Source: Chrysomallon squamiferum
Taxonomy: Eukaryota > Mollusca > Gastropoda > Neomphalida > Peltospiridae
Assembly: GCA_012295275.1 (NCBI GenBank)
Contig: CM022673.1
Span: 16,601,310 to 16,665,309 of the forward strand
Direction: 5' to 3'
Length of the DNA: 64,000 nucleotides
Part shown: positions 1-17,602 of the stretch, one piece after another
How the letters are laid out: every line of letters starts with the position of its first letter
Position numbering within the stretch: the stretch's first letter is position 1
Notes under the pieces: generated by a model
Databases searched by the model: none
The model's input: the letters and a program-made list of their open reading frames with translations, nothing else
Told to the model about the DNA's origin: nothing
Translations under genes and position numbers: made by a program

Positions 1-192
1 ATTTATTTATTTATTTATTTATTCATTTGTTTAATTTTAAATAAATATTAATATATTTAATTTTTTTAATTTTTATTTATTTATTTTTATTATTATTATT
101 TTTTATCTTATTTTGATTCATAAATATTTTATTTCCATTTTGAAATAAATTCATTTTACTTTAGTTGTTTTTTTTTTTAATAATTTTCACAG
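1..192 (+). other. TBCEL: 3' end of last TBCEL intron
   Basis: AT-rich sequence beginning with an (ATTT)n run and ending in a T-rich tract and a CAG acceptor at 190-192, directly before the open reading frame of the final TBCEL exon. Nothing else is visible in it. The upstream exons lie outside the window. Confidence 0.65.
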
Positions 193-514
193 ATACTATG
201 AACTGGAAAGCATTCATGGCAAGTTAGAACCTCTTGTCAGTGTCGACTTAACTCCGAAAAAATACTTTCATGCTACAATACTGTTCAAAGACAAAACGAA
301 AAGAATGAAAGTATATACCAATCAGACTGTCAGTCAGCTGAAAATGCAGTTGGCCCAGTTTGTAGGATCCCCACCTAGTAAGTGGCGTCTGTTTTATCTT
401 GATAAAGAATTGAATATGGGTTTGGAAGAACTGAAGTATCCCCAGAAGATGATTTACACTCTAAATATTAATGATGGTGATGAGTTTCACATAGAAATGA
501 AAAATGAAAGTTGA
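193..514 (+). CDS. TBCEL: TBCEL-like, final coding exon (C-terminal ubiquitin-like domain)
   Basis: The exon is entered in phase (first base completes a codon) after a pyrimidine-rich acceptor and ends at a TGA at 512-514, giving about 107 residues. The protein carries a GKLEPLVSVDL segment, then a ubiquitin-like fold: a TVSQLKMQLAQFVG helix region, WRLFYLDKE, LEELKYPQK and a NINDGDEFHIEMK end. The order and wording match the C-terminus of tubulin-specific chaperone cofactor E-like protein (LRRC35) better than TBCE itself, which ends differently. In the family, the upstream exons supply a leucine-rich repeat domain. TBCEL promotes tubulin disassembly and degradation in the cytosol, and it lacks the CAP-Gly domain of TBCE. 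Only the last exon is here. The family call is from remembered vertebrate sequence, not a search. The plus orientation puts the gene head-to-tail with twitchin. Confidence 0.78.
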
Positions 515-1898
515 GTAAATGGTTACATCTCAGATGTGATTGATTCTGACTAGATTGGTCAACATTCCACATCAAAATTCTGTTTTAAAAAGATCACAGA
601 AGATACAAAGAAAATGTCCAACTGTTTTTTGCACAAATTTGTGTTTTTTTAAAAACTTTTTTAATATCTATCAAATATTCTTTTTCAGCTTCTTAAACTT
701 TGATTTCTCTTTCATAATTTTTTTTTTCTGTTCTTTTTCATAATTCATTTTGCTTTTTCATTTTTATGTTTAATTTCTTTTTCCTTTTTTTTTTTCTTAG
801 TTTTTCTTCATTTGTTTTCTATTAATTCTTTTTTTTTTTTTTTTCAGTTTCATTTTTGTACTTGGTTTCTTAACAATTTTACAATTATAAATTTTAAAAT
901 AGTTTATTTAAGCTAAAGTGGATTATTATTATTTTTTTTTTTATTAGAGAACTTGCTTGCTTGTTTTAATTTTTTTCATGTAATTTAATTCCATCTGATC
1001 AAATTGTATATTTATTTATTACTTAAAATTGTTTGCCGAATTTATAATTTATGAAGCTTATATCAAAGTGCTATTCTTAATTTGAATACAAAGCTATTTA
1101 TTTATCTTATTTTATTTATATTAGTATTATTATTTTTATTTAATTATTTGTTTTTTTTATTATTATAATTATTATTATTATTATTATTTTATTTTTTTTG
1201 AGGCATTCAAGATGGAAAGATAACATTTAAAATATTTTAGCTTTAAAACAATTTTAATTGCACATAGATATATGTGGATGTGTGCCTAACTGAATGTGAC
1301 TTACCTTGAACATTTCCACTGAGGTCTGATTTAAATACATGCAGCTAAATTTGCTTGGAAATCCTTTTGTTTTTCTTTGTTTTTGCTTTGCACAAATATA
1401 GTTAAAAGATGTGATGTTCTCAAAGTTTGAAAAAGGGATAGATGTTTATACTGGAAATGTGAAGAAAACAAAACACACTGGAATGAGTTTAAGTATTAAC
1501 ATTTTGTTTATGTATGACCAAACCTTTTTTTTTTTTTCCAAATGAAGTGCTTCAGATCACAGTGAAATACAAAAAAGTGTTTACTGTGTTAGTGACAGTA
1601 TGGCAAACAGGGATTCGTCATTCTGTCAGGATCATCTGGTGACAGATTATTTATTTACTGCTGTCTCTACAGAAACAAAAAGTGGACACTTTAATAATAA
1701 TCAAGCATGTCTGTGATGTGAGCTATTTTTTTTATTAACAACTCAGGTATTCACATGCCACACTGATTTTCATAATCACTGTTGGTATGTTGAGATATGT
1801 GATATAAAGTTTTATTTTTAAATATACAGTTATTCTGATCAGAAGACAATGTCATTTTAATTCATTTCTGTTCCACCATTTGGTTGGGGTTTTTGATT

Positions 1899-1904
1899 AA
1901 TAAA
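1899..1904 (+). promoter_or_regulatory. Candidate TBCEL polyadenylation signal (AATAAA)
   Basis: This is the first canonical AATAAA hexamer found downstream of the TBCEL stop, 1.39 kb away, followed by a T-rich stretch. AATAAA is common by chance in DNA this AT-rich, so the call is weak. An earlier variant TATAAA lies near 1803. Confidence 0.22.
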
Positions 1905-2700
1905 TTTTATTTTATTATTATTTTATTTTTTAAATTAAATATATATTATTCATTTAACAGAATGGTACTTTTTGTTTGAATATTTTTAAAAATATTTTAT
2001 TATGTCATGACTTTAATTGGAAGTATTCAGTTAATACAAACATCAGAAATCACTACAATCAGTCACACTGTGGTCACTTTTTTATTAATAATATTTTTAT
2101 TTAATATTCATAACATTTTCAGATCACATCAAGAATACTGTACACTCACTACACTGACATAAAAATATGATATAATTGTGTCAGAGGGCCAGATCTAAGC
2201 TTCTTTTTGGAGGGGCTATTTGAACTGAAAAATGTTAAAAGATTTATTGTAATCTTAGATTATTTAAAATAAGTAGATTTATTTACTTGTTTCATGGCAT
2301 TACACAAGATATTACAATATTTATTTAAACTATGCATGTGGTTTACAGGTACAGCAATGAAATGTTGGATATTATATTGTGCATTATCATGGCAAATACG
2401 CATCTTTTTAATATCAGGAGATTTAATTTCTATTTATTTCCAACCCTAGAATATTAATTTTTTTATTAAGGCAAAACATTTTATGTTGTTTTTTTCTAAA
2501 ATCTTTCAGATATTCTTATTGCCTATCTTTTATTTAAATGGCCTTATTTTTCTATCTATAAAATGCAATATTTCATTTTGTAAAATTTAATTTTTTTAAT
2601 TACTTTGTATTATTTTTAAAAGACATTTTAGATTATTATTTAAACAGAAAAGTTTGTTTATCATAATAATTATTCATATTTCACCTTTGTAAAATAATGT

Positions 2701-2801
2701 CTTCTGCTTGTTGTTGATTAGAGTGATCTGCCTTACATCTTCTGGCAAAATATCATCTGCTTGTTGTTGATTAGAGTGATCTCCCTTACATCTTCTGGCA
2801 T
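2701..2801 (+). repeat. Tandem duplication, 53-bp period, two copies
   Basis: A unit running from CTTCTGCTTGTTGTTGATTA to ACATCTTCTGGCA occurs twice, starting at 2701 and 2754, with only two or three differences over the matching 48 bases. The high identity implies a recent event. Confidence 0.85.
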
Positions 2802-3564
2802 TAGTATCCGTCTTGTATCAGTTTAATCATATTTATTAAAATTAATTTGATATATATTAATTATTTCAGTTGTTATTATTATTATGGTTGTTTATTTATT
2901 TATTTATTTTTATTTATTACATGATATTATCATATTCTTCTGGAATCAGTAAAATACATTATGAATTGCATATTTACACTAATCAGTTAACAATATATTT
3001 TTATCTTTCTCAATAATATTGTTGTAATAATTATTTAGTTATTTATTTTAATTTATTATTATTATTTTTTTTTTTTTGGTTTTGAGAATGATTATAAAAT
3101 GTCAAAAACCACTTAACATTAATAAATAATTATGATTAATTGTAATTCAAATAAAATATATAAACAATTAACTGCTTTTTTTAAAATATATACTGGGCAT
3201 TACAATGTATTACCAATGTTGTTATTTTAATATGTGTATGTGTAGTTTAGAATTTTGTATAGATTTCTTTTTATAATGACGTTTAATCTAATCTGTTTGC
3301 ACTTGTCTAATTTCTGTGTAATTCATTTTCTTTAGTTAGATTTATTTTTATTATTTCTTAGTAATAAGCTAAATATGTAGTACATGACTTGAAAGTGTAA
3401 AAAATTACTGTGAATCACATTGGAATTTTGATGTTGATAGCAGACTTGTTTTTATTCAGTGTATTTCTGCCAATGATAAGACCTTGGTAACCATAGTTTT
3501 AAAAACAAAAACAAAAAAACAAAAAAATATATGTATTATTTATTTTTAATCAGTCTTTGTTAAT

Positions 3565-3565
3565 A

Positions 3566-3608
<43 letters not shown>

Positions 3609-3609
3609 T
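3565..3609 (+). repeat. (ATT)n microsatellite
   Basis: Uninterrupted TTA/ATT repeat of about 14 copies in the TBCEL 3' flank. Confidence 0.9.
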
Positions 3610-4092
3610 TGTAATAAAAACAGTCCCAAGATATTTTAAATTAAACTAATTTAACAAAATAATGATGTAACAGCTTAATTAAAAAAGAGTCAAATGTGTC
3701 TACCATAAGACAATGAAAAATATAGGAAAGAAATACAACACTGTATGGTATTAGTCATATTAGTTGTTTTGGCTTTTTAAAAACTGTACAAGATTATCTA
3801 ACCAGCTGTATTTCATTAATCATGAAATTAATCCTCTTTATGTTCATAAGTAGAAGAAAAAGAAGTTCTTTTTGACCTTGAATGAATTAGGTTGCCATTT
3901 GTAGCAGATGGTAAATGATTTCTGAAGTTTTTGATAGGAAACTGAGTAAATATTAGTGTAGTGGTTTTGTTAATTGAAGTACCATGTCCAGAAACAGATG
4001 TTTCAATTCAGATGGAACGTTATCTAAATAACACGTGCAATGTAAAAGTGATTTTTTAAAACTAGTTAAGTCTTGAACATCAACAGAAACAC

Positions 4093-4093
4093 A

Positions 4094-4176
<83 letters not shown>

Positions 4177-4194
4177 CATCATCATCATCATCAT
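4093..4194 (+). repeat. Compound (ATT)n-(ATC)n microsatellite
   Basis: About 27 uninterrupted ATT units followed by six ATC units. It is the longest trinucleotide array in the left part of the window. Confidence 0.93.
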
Positions 4195-6053
4195 GTTTAT
4201 TATTAAATAACTAAAGTTTAGGAGAAATTATTATGTTTTGTTTATTATTATTATTATTTTTAACAAAAAGAAAAAAGTAAATGTGAAAATAAATTAAAAT
4301 TAACAATAAATTATGATCATTTTTTCATATTTAAATTTTTAATTTTGTTATTATTATTTATATATTAAAAAGTTGTATATGTTAAAATAATAAAAATAAT
4401 TTGAAATTGAAAAAAAGAAATAAAAATTTAAAATTTAGAAGAAAATATATTTATTAAATAAAAAAATAGTAATAATACAAAAACTGTTGATAATAAGTAT
4501 TTAATATTAATGTTATATCTTTGCATTTTAAAGGTATCTTCACCAACCATAATTATTCAGAATATTTTATGTTATTGCGTCTGTTTATTTTTATTTAGTA
4601 TGTACATTTTTAATTTTAATAACAAATTTAATTTCAGTTTGATTTTTTTTAAATTAAATTTTGAGTATATTTTTCCTTTAATAATAAAGGATTACAATAT
4701 TTTTTTTATATTATTATTATTATTTTATATATATAATAAGTGTAATTATTATTGATTTTTTTCTTCTGTAATATTGCTACAATGTACTATGTCTTGCTAT
4801 ATGTATAACCAGTCAAAACCTGTATAAAATAAAATAAAAAATAAATAAATAATTAAGTCTATAAACAAATAATTAAATAAATAAAATCAAATTAATTAAT
4901 TAATTAATTTTAAAAAACCTAATTTATCACAGTCAATATTCTTATTCATCTAACATATTTTTTTTTTTTTTTTTTTTGGTACATCTTTATGATCAACACT
5001 TCAATACGTTTCATTGTACTCTGTGTTAGCCAACGTTCCAATAATTCCCTGTCGACTTTTCCTTTCGGTAAATTTAATAAATTCAAGATGGCAAGGGAGC
5101 TTTCAGCTTTTTATCATTTTGCTTGAGATTAACAACAAATTAATATTATTGCCACTGCTCAGCAGCGATTGTATTTCATGTCAGAAGAGAGGAGATCTTG
5201 GTTTATTTTTCAACAATTTGTCTCTGGTGACTTTTTTGACTTGCATATCACATATGAAAGTCATAACTATTGGTCAGCTCTGAAACATCTTCCATTTTCA
5301 GCCTTTTAAAAAAATTTTTTTTTATAATAACTGAATATTTTTTCTTCTGTCCACTTTGTAGACATAAAATACTTTTTTATACTGAACAAATTATAAGAAT
5401 TAAAAAAAAAAAATCTACGCAGTTAATATTAATGAGATTAAAGATCCGAACCCATTGTCATTTAGCAATGTGTTTCAGGGTTTCTCCAATATTACTTTAT
5501 ATTCAAATTTTTTTTTTTTTTTTTTTAAGATTTCGTTACTACAGGTCAGTGGTTGTGGTCATGTAACAGTCTATTTTTGTAAGTTCACAGGCATTTTAGA
5601 TTTTAATTTAATAATGTAAGAAGAAAGAGGTTTTAGTAACTGATTTGTAGTTAATTGTTTATTAGTTTTTAAAATATTAATTAATTTTGTATTTTAATTA
5701 CATGATTAATATTATTTTTAATTAAATTTGTTTATATTGATATTTACTTGGTTATTAATTAGCATTAAATTAAATATTTGTGTTTGTAAATATTTTATAG
5801 GTCTGTGATAAAATCTCTCCTTTCTAAAATTTTAAATTTAGATGTTTGGTGTTTGTTGCAATTGTTTGTACTTACGTATTAACCACATTTATAAAATAAA
5901 TATTATATGATAAAATTTTGTTCTATTTTGTGTTTTTATTTCATCAGTTTTTTGTGAAATAAGTACTAATTATTCAGAAAACTAAAATAGACATTCTGAT
6001 ATTAATATATCTTTCAACCACTGCATTACAAAAACAAAACAAAACAAAAAATG

Positions 6054-6087
<34 letters not shown>
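6054..6087 (+). repeat. (TAA)n microsatellite at the CpG boundary
   Basis: About 11 TAA units. CpG-rich intergenic DNA starts immediately to its right. Confidence 0.9.
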
Positions 6088-11088
<5,001 letters not shown>

Positions 11089-11089
11089 A

Positions 11090-11145
<56 letters not shown>
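11089..11145 (+). repeat. (ATT)n microsatellite
   Basis: About 18 ATT units, uninterrupted. Confidence 0.93.
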
Positions 11146-11440
11146 GTTTCAGATTCTGTTGGAAATATATAGCCTACATGCATTTTGTGTACCATCAAGA
11201 GTCCAAACCTTTGTTATTAATAAAATATGAAAATAAAATAGTTAGATCACACTGTAGTGATATATTTATATGACACTGTATTTTTGGAGTCATGATGAAA
11301 GTCTGAAACTATATTTATCTATCTACAGATTTACTTCCGTGTTTGGCATACAGATGACAGCAACAGTAGCAGCAATGACAACAAGAACAACAGCATCAGC
11401 AGCAATAGTAATAAAAACAACAACAGTAACAACAACAAAA

Positions 11441-11478
11441 CCAACACTAACACTAACACTAACACTAACACTAATAAC

Positions 11479-11551
<73 letters not shown>
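11441..11551 (+). repeat. Compound (ACACTA)n-(AAT)n repeat
   Basis: About five CTAACA/ACACTA hexamers pass directly into about 24 AAT units. The Thr/Leu/Asn-rich ORF over 11270-11626 is this repeat translated and is not a gene. Confidence 0.9.
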
Positions 11552-11552
<1 letters not shown>

Positions 11553-11862
11553 TAGACAGTTTCTTTCTATACGAAGTAGAACTGCGCAGTCAAATTCCTC
11601 TTCTAGAAATGATCTGTAAATTGTAAATAACAGCGAAGAAATATTTCACGTTATGATGTTAACAGTTCGTGGAAATTTGTGTAAGTCATTAGTATACTTT
11701 ATATGCGTAACAACAACAAGAACAAGTTTCAACTAGAACCTGAGCCAGAACATCCAATCAACATACACGATTTGTTTATCGAAGTCCGTGTTATGTGTTT
11801 TCCTAAAATTAATATAGATATAACCATTAATGCCAACAACATTTTTTTTTTTTTTTGTCACG

Positions 11863-12082
11863 TGATATGAAAAAAAAATAATAAAAAATAAAAATAAAAA
11901 TAAAAATAAAAAAAACAAAATAAAAAAAAATAATTAAAGAAATGAAAATAAAAATGAAAAAAAAATATAGAAATAAAATAAAATAAAATAAAATAATTAA
12001 ATAAATGAAAATAAAAATAAATAAAATGAAAATAAAAAAAAACAGCATCAGAATGAATAATAATAAGATAAAATAAAACAAT
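11863..12082 (+). repeat. A-rich low-complexity tract, (AAAT)/(AAAAT) units
   Basis: About 220 bases made of AAAAT, AAATA and GAAAAT words with almost no C. Overlapping Phe/Ile minus-strand ORFs come from it and are not coding. Confidence 0.85.
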
Positions 12083-12176
12083 CATAAATCATAAACAAGA
12101 TGACAGAGTTCTAAGCAATCAGTTCTGGACACCATTTATTTGTGTTTATTTAAAGAACGAATTTATCTCTCAGTCT

Positions 12177-12177
12177 C

Positions 12178-12227
<50 letters not shown>

Positions 12228-12228
12228 A

Positions 12229-12283
<55 letters not shown>
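12177..12283 (+). repeat. (ATCT)n-(CTGT)n tetranucleotide arrays
   Basis: About 12 ATCT units switch at about 12228 to about 14 CTGT units. The unit change by T-to-G replacement is typical of compound microsatellite evolution. The Ser/Val/Cys/Leu ORF here is an artefact. Confidence 0.93.
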
Positions 12284-12288
<5 letters not shown>

Positions 12289-12299
12289 TTCTATCTATA

Positions 12300-13432
12300 T
12301 ATGTGAATCTATTCATTATCCGTCTATGTATCTATCAGTCCGACTGTTTATCAAGCTAACTATCAATCTATCTGTTTTATATATAATTAAAAAACAGCAG
12401 AAGCAGCAACAAAAACAACAACAAAGATAATAATAATAATAATAAAAATAAATAAACAAAACAACAAAGTTGGTCTATCAATCAAAATAAATAATTTTAT
12501 CATCACCATCATCAGTATCCGAAGCAGCAGCAGCGGCAACTGCAGTACCATCAACAGCATTATTATTTTTATACATAAAATATCTTCGCAAAGGAACAAG
12601 GCAAGCCTGTCTAGTTGATTATGTACATTCCGCGAAACCATTCCACGCAGTCATGTCCAGAGTTATCTTATCTTGTTCTATCACCTTTCATTTATATCAG
12701 GTTACAACTCCAAGCAGATTTGTTGGACGCTTCCTGTTTTATTGGTTTTACGAATCGTTCACAAGTGTCATATATTCAAAATATTTCCATCTAGTATTAC
12801 ACCAAGTCGATGTACTAAGGACTGCCTTCTTTTTTTTTTCTTTCTCTTTAATATCAATGACATATATGCATCAATATTTAAAAATTACAACCAAAAAAAA
12901 ATCAAAAAAAAATTAAAGTGAAACAGATATAATTTTTGTGTGGGTTTGTGGGTTTGTGGGTTTGTGGGTTTTTGTGTGTGTATGTGTGTGGGTTTGTTTG
13001 TTTATTTTTGTGTGAGACTGAGAGAGCATTTTCTTTTTTCTTTCTTTCTTTTTTTGTTTTTTGTTTTTTTTGGTTCGTATCATTTTCCTTCTTTCTATAC
13101 TTAAGCCAAGTTTTCTTTATTTTATTATTTTATCTTCAAATTTACTCGTTATCACAATATAACGATGTTACATCTTAGCGTTAATTTCGGGGGATTAATA
13201 AATCCATTTTCTCCTGCAAGAAATTATTACAGCAGTTTAGAGAAACAAGATTATATTTTCCGCCGAGTTATCAAGATCATACTTTAATTATGTGCTGCCA
13301 ACAAATTTGTTGATTCTTAACAGACCGGGTAAAAGTATGTCGAACCAGATGGATGGGATAGGTCCGTGTAAAAACCAGGCTATACCACAAACAGCGGTGT
13401 AAGTTTTTTATTTTTTTATTTTTTTTTTTTTA
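12300..13432. other. Intergenic, no supported gene
   Basis: Mixed low-complexity DNA with AAC/AAT words, then a unique stretch at 12560-12840, a TTTGTGGG octamer repeat at 12936-12972 and a T-rich tract near 13030-13070. The overlapping ORFs at 12653-12921 have no recognisable features. Confidence 0.5.
12936..12972 (+). repeat. TTTGTGGG octamer tandem repeat, about four copies
   Basis: Octamer in direct tandem with GGG runs every 8 bases on the plus strand. Four G-triplets at regular spacing meet the simple sequence rule for a possible G-quadruplex. Confidence 0.8.
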
Positions 13433-13699
13433 TTAAGTTTTTTTTAGTTTTCTAAATTTTATTATTGGATGTTGCCTCTTATGCATAACATCGGCTTTCG
13501 AGGAAGTGAACAACTGTAAAAATGCATGTGTTGGGCAAGCGGATCTAAGAGATAACGAAATGACGTCTGCTAACATCATCGTCTGCCGCGCAGCCATGAG
13601 TATCACAGCGATCACGGCACACATTATAATGCCTATTTCCGACACTCCAGGTGTACATCTGGGAATCTCGTCCTCCTGTAAACACATCCCTCTCCTCTG

Positions 13700-13746
13700 A
13701 TTGGTCGGTTCTTCTATTGGCACGGGCCTCTCTCTGAAACGATTGG
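13700..13746 (-). promoter_or_regulatory. Cluster of three inverted CCAAT boxes
   Basis: ATTGG occurs at 13700, 13716 and 13742. The first is within GATTGGTCGG and the third within GATTGGCC; both resemble NF-Y site contexts. The block is GC-richer than its surroundings. No transcript can be assigned to it, so promoter function is inference. Confidence 0.25.
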
Positions 13747-14152
13747 CCAACATGTCTTCTCTATATGGAAGCAGGCGCCATGGTTGTTTCTTTTATTGAG
13801 CAGATGAACATGTCAGGCTAGTTACATATATGGCTACCGTTTAGTAGATATTGGGTTTCCCAGCCAATGCCTGGATTTTTTGCATACCTGTAATAGCTCT
13901 TGCGTTGTATGTCTATGGCTGATAGTAGCGACTGCGCCGCTCAAGCCTGGAGTTTTGTTTAGACCTGGGTTCTATGGAAATCGCAGCTATCGTCATCTAG
14001 GTAGGTGATGTTCCTTAGATATTTTAATAATATTAATGAAATGTTTCACTGTAAAAATCAACGCTGTCTTTATTGTGTGAAATTCGTCTTTCATTCTCTT
14101 TAGAAAGCACGTTTCTATCACATTATCAACCTGTCGTCTGCTACGGAATAAA

Positions 14153-14207
14153 CCGGAAGTGATGCTGCTATTCGGCGGCTTCCGTTTTTGTAGTTCGCGC
14201 GCACGTG
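14153..14207. promoter_or_regulatory. Promoter-like ETS site plus CACGTG E-box
   Basis: ACCGGAAGTGA at 14152-14162 is a textbook ETS/GABP-type site. It is followed by GGCGGCTTCCG at about 14174 and by CGCGCGCACGTG ending at 14207, a palindromic E-box. This density of CpG and GC-rich motifs is unusual in a window this AT-rich. No gene start is evident on either side. Confidence 0.28.
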
Positions 14208-14260
14208 TTACAAAGTTTGCGTTATCCTGTTTAGTAAAACTGGCTTCCAAATGTTATTAC

Positions 14261-15249
14261 TTGTATTCAAGATCTTCTAAAATATTTTTAAAATATTTCT
14301 TTTAATTTTATCACACACATATTTATTTATTTATTTGTTTATTTGTTTATTTATTTATATTTCATTTATTTATTTATTCAAAATTTAGCAACTTACCTTT
14401 TTTAAATACAATAAATTAATTTGAGTTCTTCCTCGTGTCTGAATACCCATGCTTGACAAAGTTTTAAAATAAGATTTTAGTATTTATGTTAATAAATTGA
14501 TTTTCTAAAAATTACTAAGTTGAACGTGTGTCTGCACAAGAATAATGTAGGTGTAAGAGAGAGGCATGATGAAGAATACAATTATTCAGACTTCTTGTGC
14601 TATTAACTTTATTTTGAGACTGTTACCATCTCGATGTGGCTTGATCGGTTGCTAACATAGTCCTAGTTAAAACAGTCGAAAAAAATGTCTGAGCAAATTC
14701 GTTATTTTTTCATTTATTGATTTGCGAAATTTCTTATAAACCATCTTTATACATAGGCCACTTATGCAGACTTTTCTATTAAATCTAAATTGAAAAATTA
14801 TGGCTACATATTTCTGAACGCTTGTCGATGGTAGGTATTGCAGTTCAATCCCTGATAACAGTTAGCTAGTTAAAACAATGTAAAAATTCAAACCAGAAGT
14901 ACAGTCTTTTCAGACATTGTACGGTTATAGAAAAACAAAAAATAATAATAAAAAGGGTTAAAATGCGGCAGATTTAAATTCGGTAAGTGTTGTGATCAGT
15001 TCATCCTTTATGACCCTGGCCAGACGGGTGCCCAATATCGTAATTCACACTGAAAACACTAAAATAAATAAATAAATAATGACAGCTTTAAATTTAGATT
15101 TTTCTGCTTTTTCTGTAAAACATAATCAGTCAAAATGTATTTTGTTATCTATGTATACACATGCACACACATATATATGTACACAAATACGTACGTTTGT
15201 ATTAAACATATGCACCAGACATACGGACACATACTTACATGCTTATACA
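14261..15249. other. Intergenic, no supported gene
   Basis: Begins with (ATTT)n around 14320-14375; the rest is unique AT-rich DNA. No ORF above 90 residues with coding character. Confidence 0.5.
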
Positions 15250-15287
15250 CTCATACACATCCTCATACACATCCTCATACACATCCT

Positions 15288-15322
<35 letters not shown>
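15250..15322 (+). repeat. 12-bp minisatellite followed by (AC)n
   Basis: TCATACACATCC is repeated three and a half times from 15251, then about 16 AC units from 15291. His/Thr/Tyr ORFs across this region are repeat artefacts. ATAC/ATGT-rich sequence continues to about 15480. Confidence 0.9.
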
Positions 15323-15331
<9 letters not shown>

Positions 15332-15924
15332 CTTAAACATAAACATTTATTCATATATTCATGTATGCATAAATTCATACATACATATATACATATATAC
15401 ATACATACATACATTTGTGTGTGTGTATATATGTATATATACATACACATTCATATGTATACACATATATCACATATATTTATTACATATTACAGCTTTT
15501 AATGTTTATTATTACTACCTATATTTACACATTCTTGTCTGTGTGTCTATTTTAGGAACTGTGATATCTTTATATCTACCTATATATGATAATCTTTTAT
15601 ATTTCCATAAAGATATGTACATAAAGATTTAACAATCTTTTCACTGTATTTTCAAGTTTCTAATTTTTTAACAAAGATGTATTTTCACTTAATGTATTTA
15701 TACTTAATATATATATTTTTTTTTTTTCAGAAATATTATATCTTTATAAACCATGTGTATGTATATATGTATGTATGAATGTATGTATGTTATGTATGTA
15801 TGTGTGTGTGTATCTATGTATGTTTAAAAGATGTGAATAAGTTAATTTTGGGGTATTTCGATATTTATATAATTTTTATAGAAACCTGTTGAGTTCAAAA
15901 ACATTCTCCCAGAATCCATTTTTA

Positions 15925-16014
15925 ATATACATACATACATACATACATACATACATACATACGTATATATACATACATATAAACATACATACATACATAC
16001 ATACATATATACAT
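15925..16014 (+). repeat. (ATAC)n microsatellite, two blocks
   Basis: Two blocks of ATAC units separated by an ATAT-rich spacer. Its complement type (ATGT)n occurs at about 15760-15805, so the two could pair as a long imperfect hairpin. Confidence 0.9.
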
Positions 16015-16909
16015 ATTTAATTAGTTCTACTACTATTACTAATAATAATAACAACAAGAATAATAAATAAATAAATAAATAGAAACCACTTTGTTTTTAA
16101 CGCTGGCACTCATTGCTCTGATTAAATGAATATATAAATATCTACGTATGTTTATATATCTGTATCTACATAAAACAATAACACGATACCTGCTATCTAC
16201 GTAAATACGTGAGTATTTATTTACATGTAAACGTATGTATTTATAAATCAGCTAGAGAGATAGAATCATGTAATAGAACACCACGTAATCGACGGAAGAC
16301 ACTTTAATATAAGACTGACGTGATATGCACGTGGATGTGCGAGACACACAAACTAACTTTATAATATGTAGTAATAGCAAAGGAGCACAGCATGAACATA
16401 TGATTTAATCAGCACATAATATTATTAGAAGTAGATTATATTTTATAGCTGTTGTGTGTTCTGTTACAGCGATGTAATATTAAGTTTAGTAACTATTAAT
16501 CGAGATAAATAAAGTATTAATGTTTAAGTCATGCATATAATTACATTAGAAAGTCAACCATATACGAAATATGGAGTGAGCAAATGAAATAAATATACAA
16601 ATATTGTGTAACAAACTCTGTGATACAACAGAAGTCTTGAGCTATCTAACTCATGGTCTGTATTATTCTTTATTACTATTTTAATGTGTAGCAATCTGTT
16701 CTTTATTTTCACACGTTATTCGTTTTCTTATTGTACAGTATGAAATTATGGCGTCATGGCTTGTAATCTGTTTTCATTTATTTTACGAAATTATAAACAT
16801 TAAGTAAGATTATCAAATTAATTTTTACTGGGTTTTTTTGCTAAATCTGAAAACGAACAACATACAAGGAACAACGATGATACCAACGACGACGACGATG
16901 ATGATGGCG
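16015..16909. other. Intergenic, nothing recognised
   Basis: Unique AT-rich sequence with (ATAA)n near 16062-16080 and a few CpGs. No coding signal, tRNA or structured RNA recognised. Confidence 0.5.

Positions 16910-16980
<71 letters not shown>
16910..16980 (+). repeat. (AAT)n microsatellite
   Basis: About 23 uninterrupted units preceded by an irregular GATGAT/CGA stretch. The poly-Ile ORF is an artefact. Confidence 0.94.
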
Positions 16981-16981
<1 letters not shown>

Positions 16982-17076
16982 GTTTTCTTCATCTTATTTA
17001 CTTCATGCTTAGTTTATTTCGGTTGAATATTGTTTATCTGTTTTACAAAATGTCGAATTTACAAAATGTTTACTCA

Positions 17077-17079
<3 letters not shown>

Positions 17080-17135
<56 letters not shown>
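17080..17135. repeat. (AT)n microsatellite
   Basis: About 28 AT units, self-complementary and able to extrude as a cruciform. Confidence 0.94.
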
Positions 17136-17138
<3 letters not shown>

Positions 17139-17353
17139 TATATTCCAATGTAGTTATTGATAACGATCTTTCGTAGAGACATCAGAAAATTTCTGTCAGT
17201 GATACGCAGCAGTAAGTGCATATATTTCTAATCAGATTGATTTCAACATGAATTCTGCATCTCTCTCTTGTGTAAAATCTGTTAATGAGTGTTTGTTCAG
17301 AAGAAACCGATTTACGATACTCCAGGGGATACTTGACCCGATTAATAGCAAGA

Positions 17354-17354
<1 letters not shown>

Positions 17355-17402
<48 letters not shown>
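17355..17402 (+). repeat. (ATT)n microsatellite
   Basis: About 16 units. The poly-Tyr ORF is an artefact. Confidence 0.93.
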
Positions 17403-17403
<1 letters not shown>

Positions 17404-17602
17404 GTTGTTCAGTAGAACAGAAAGCATATATAGTTATAATGATAAGCTAGCAATGACTGTAATAGTCCAGTTGGGTTTACATTTGTTCCTGCGCCTCTTG
17501 CCATCTCCATAAACATGGAACTACAACCGGTTGCCTCCTTAAGCAAACGACCGAATCTGCGAAAACTGCATAATTTTATTAACGCATGTTGAAATAATGT
17601 TA

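Larger units (their letters stand above)
515..6050 (+). other. TBCEL 3' flank, possible long 3' UTR; CpG-poor AT-rich DNA
   Basis: No coding sequence is supported here; the short ORFs are low-complexity Phe/Ile/Asn strings. The stretch is T-rich on the plus strand and poor in CpG (about 18 by hand count), like the twitchin body and unlike the DNA after 6.05 kb. The first AATAAA that I find after the stop is at 1899-1904, so the 3' UTR may be about 1.4 kb or longer. It also holds a 53-bp tandem duplication and two long (ATT)n tracts, listed separately. Where transcription ends cannot be read from sequence. Confidence 0.5.

Noticed and set aside
11441-11476. (CTAACA)n as interstitial telomere repeat
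   Set aside because: The expected metazoan telomere unit is TTAGGG/CCCTAA. This hexamer differs and merges into (AAT)n, so it is an ordinary microsatellite.
13433-13753. 106-residue minus-strand ORF with a hydrophobic stretch (IGIIMCAVIAVILMAA)
   Set aside because: No recognised homology. It overlaps the CCAAT-box block and an opposite-strand ORF, and its C-terminus runs into T-rich low complexity. Kept only as part of the promoter-like finding.
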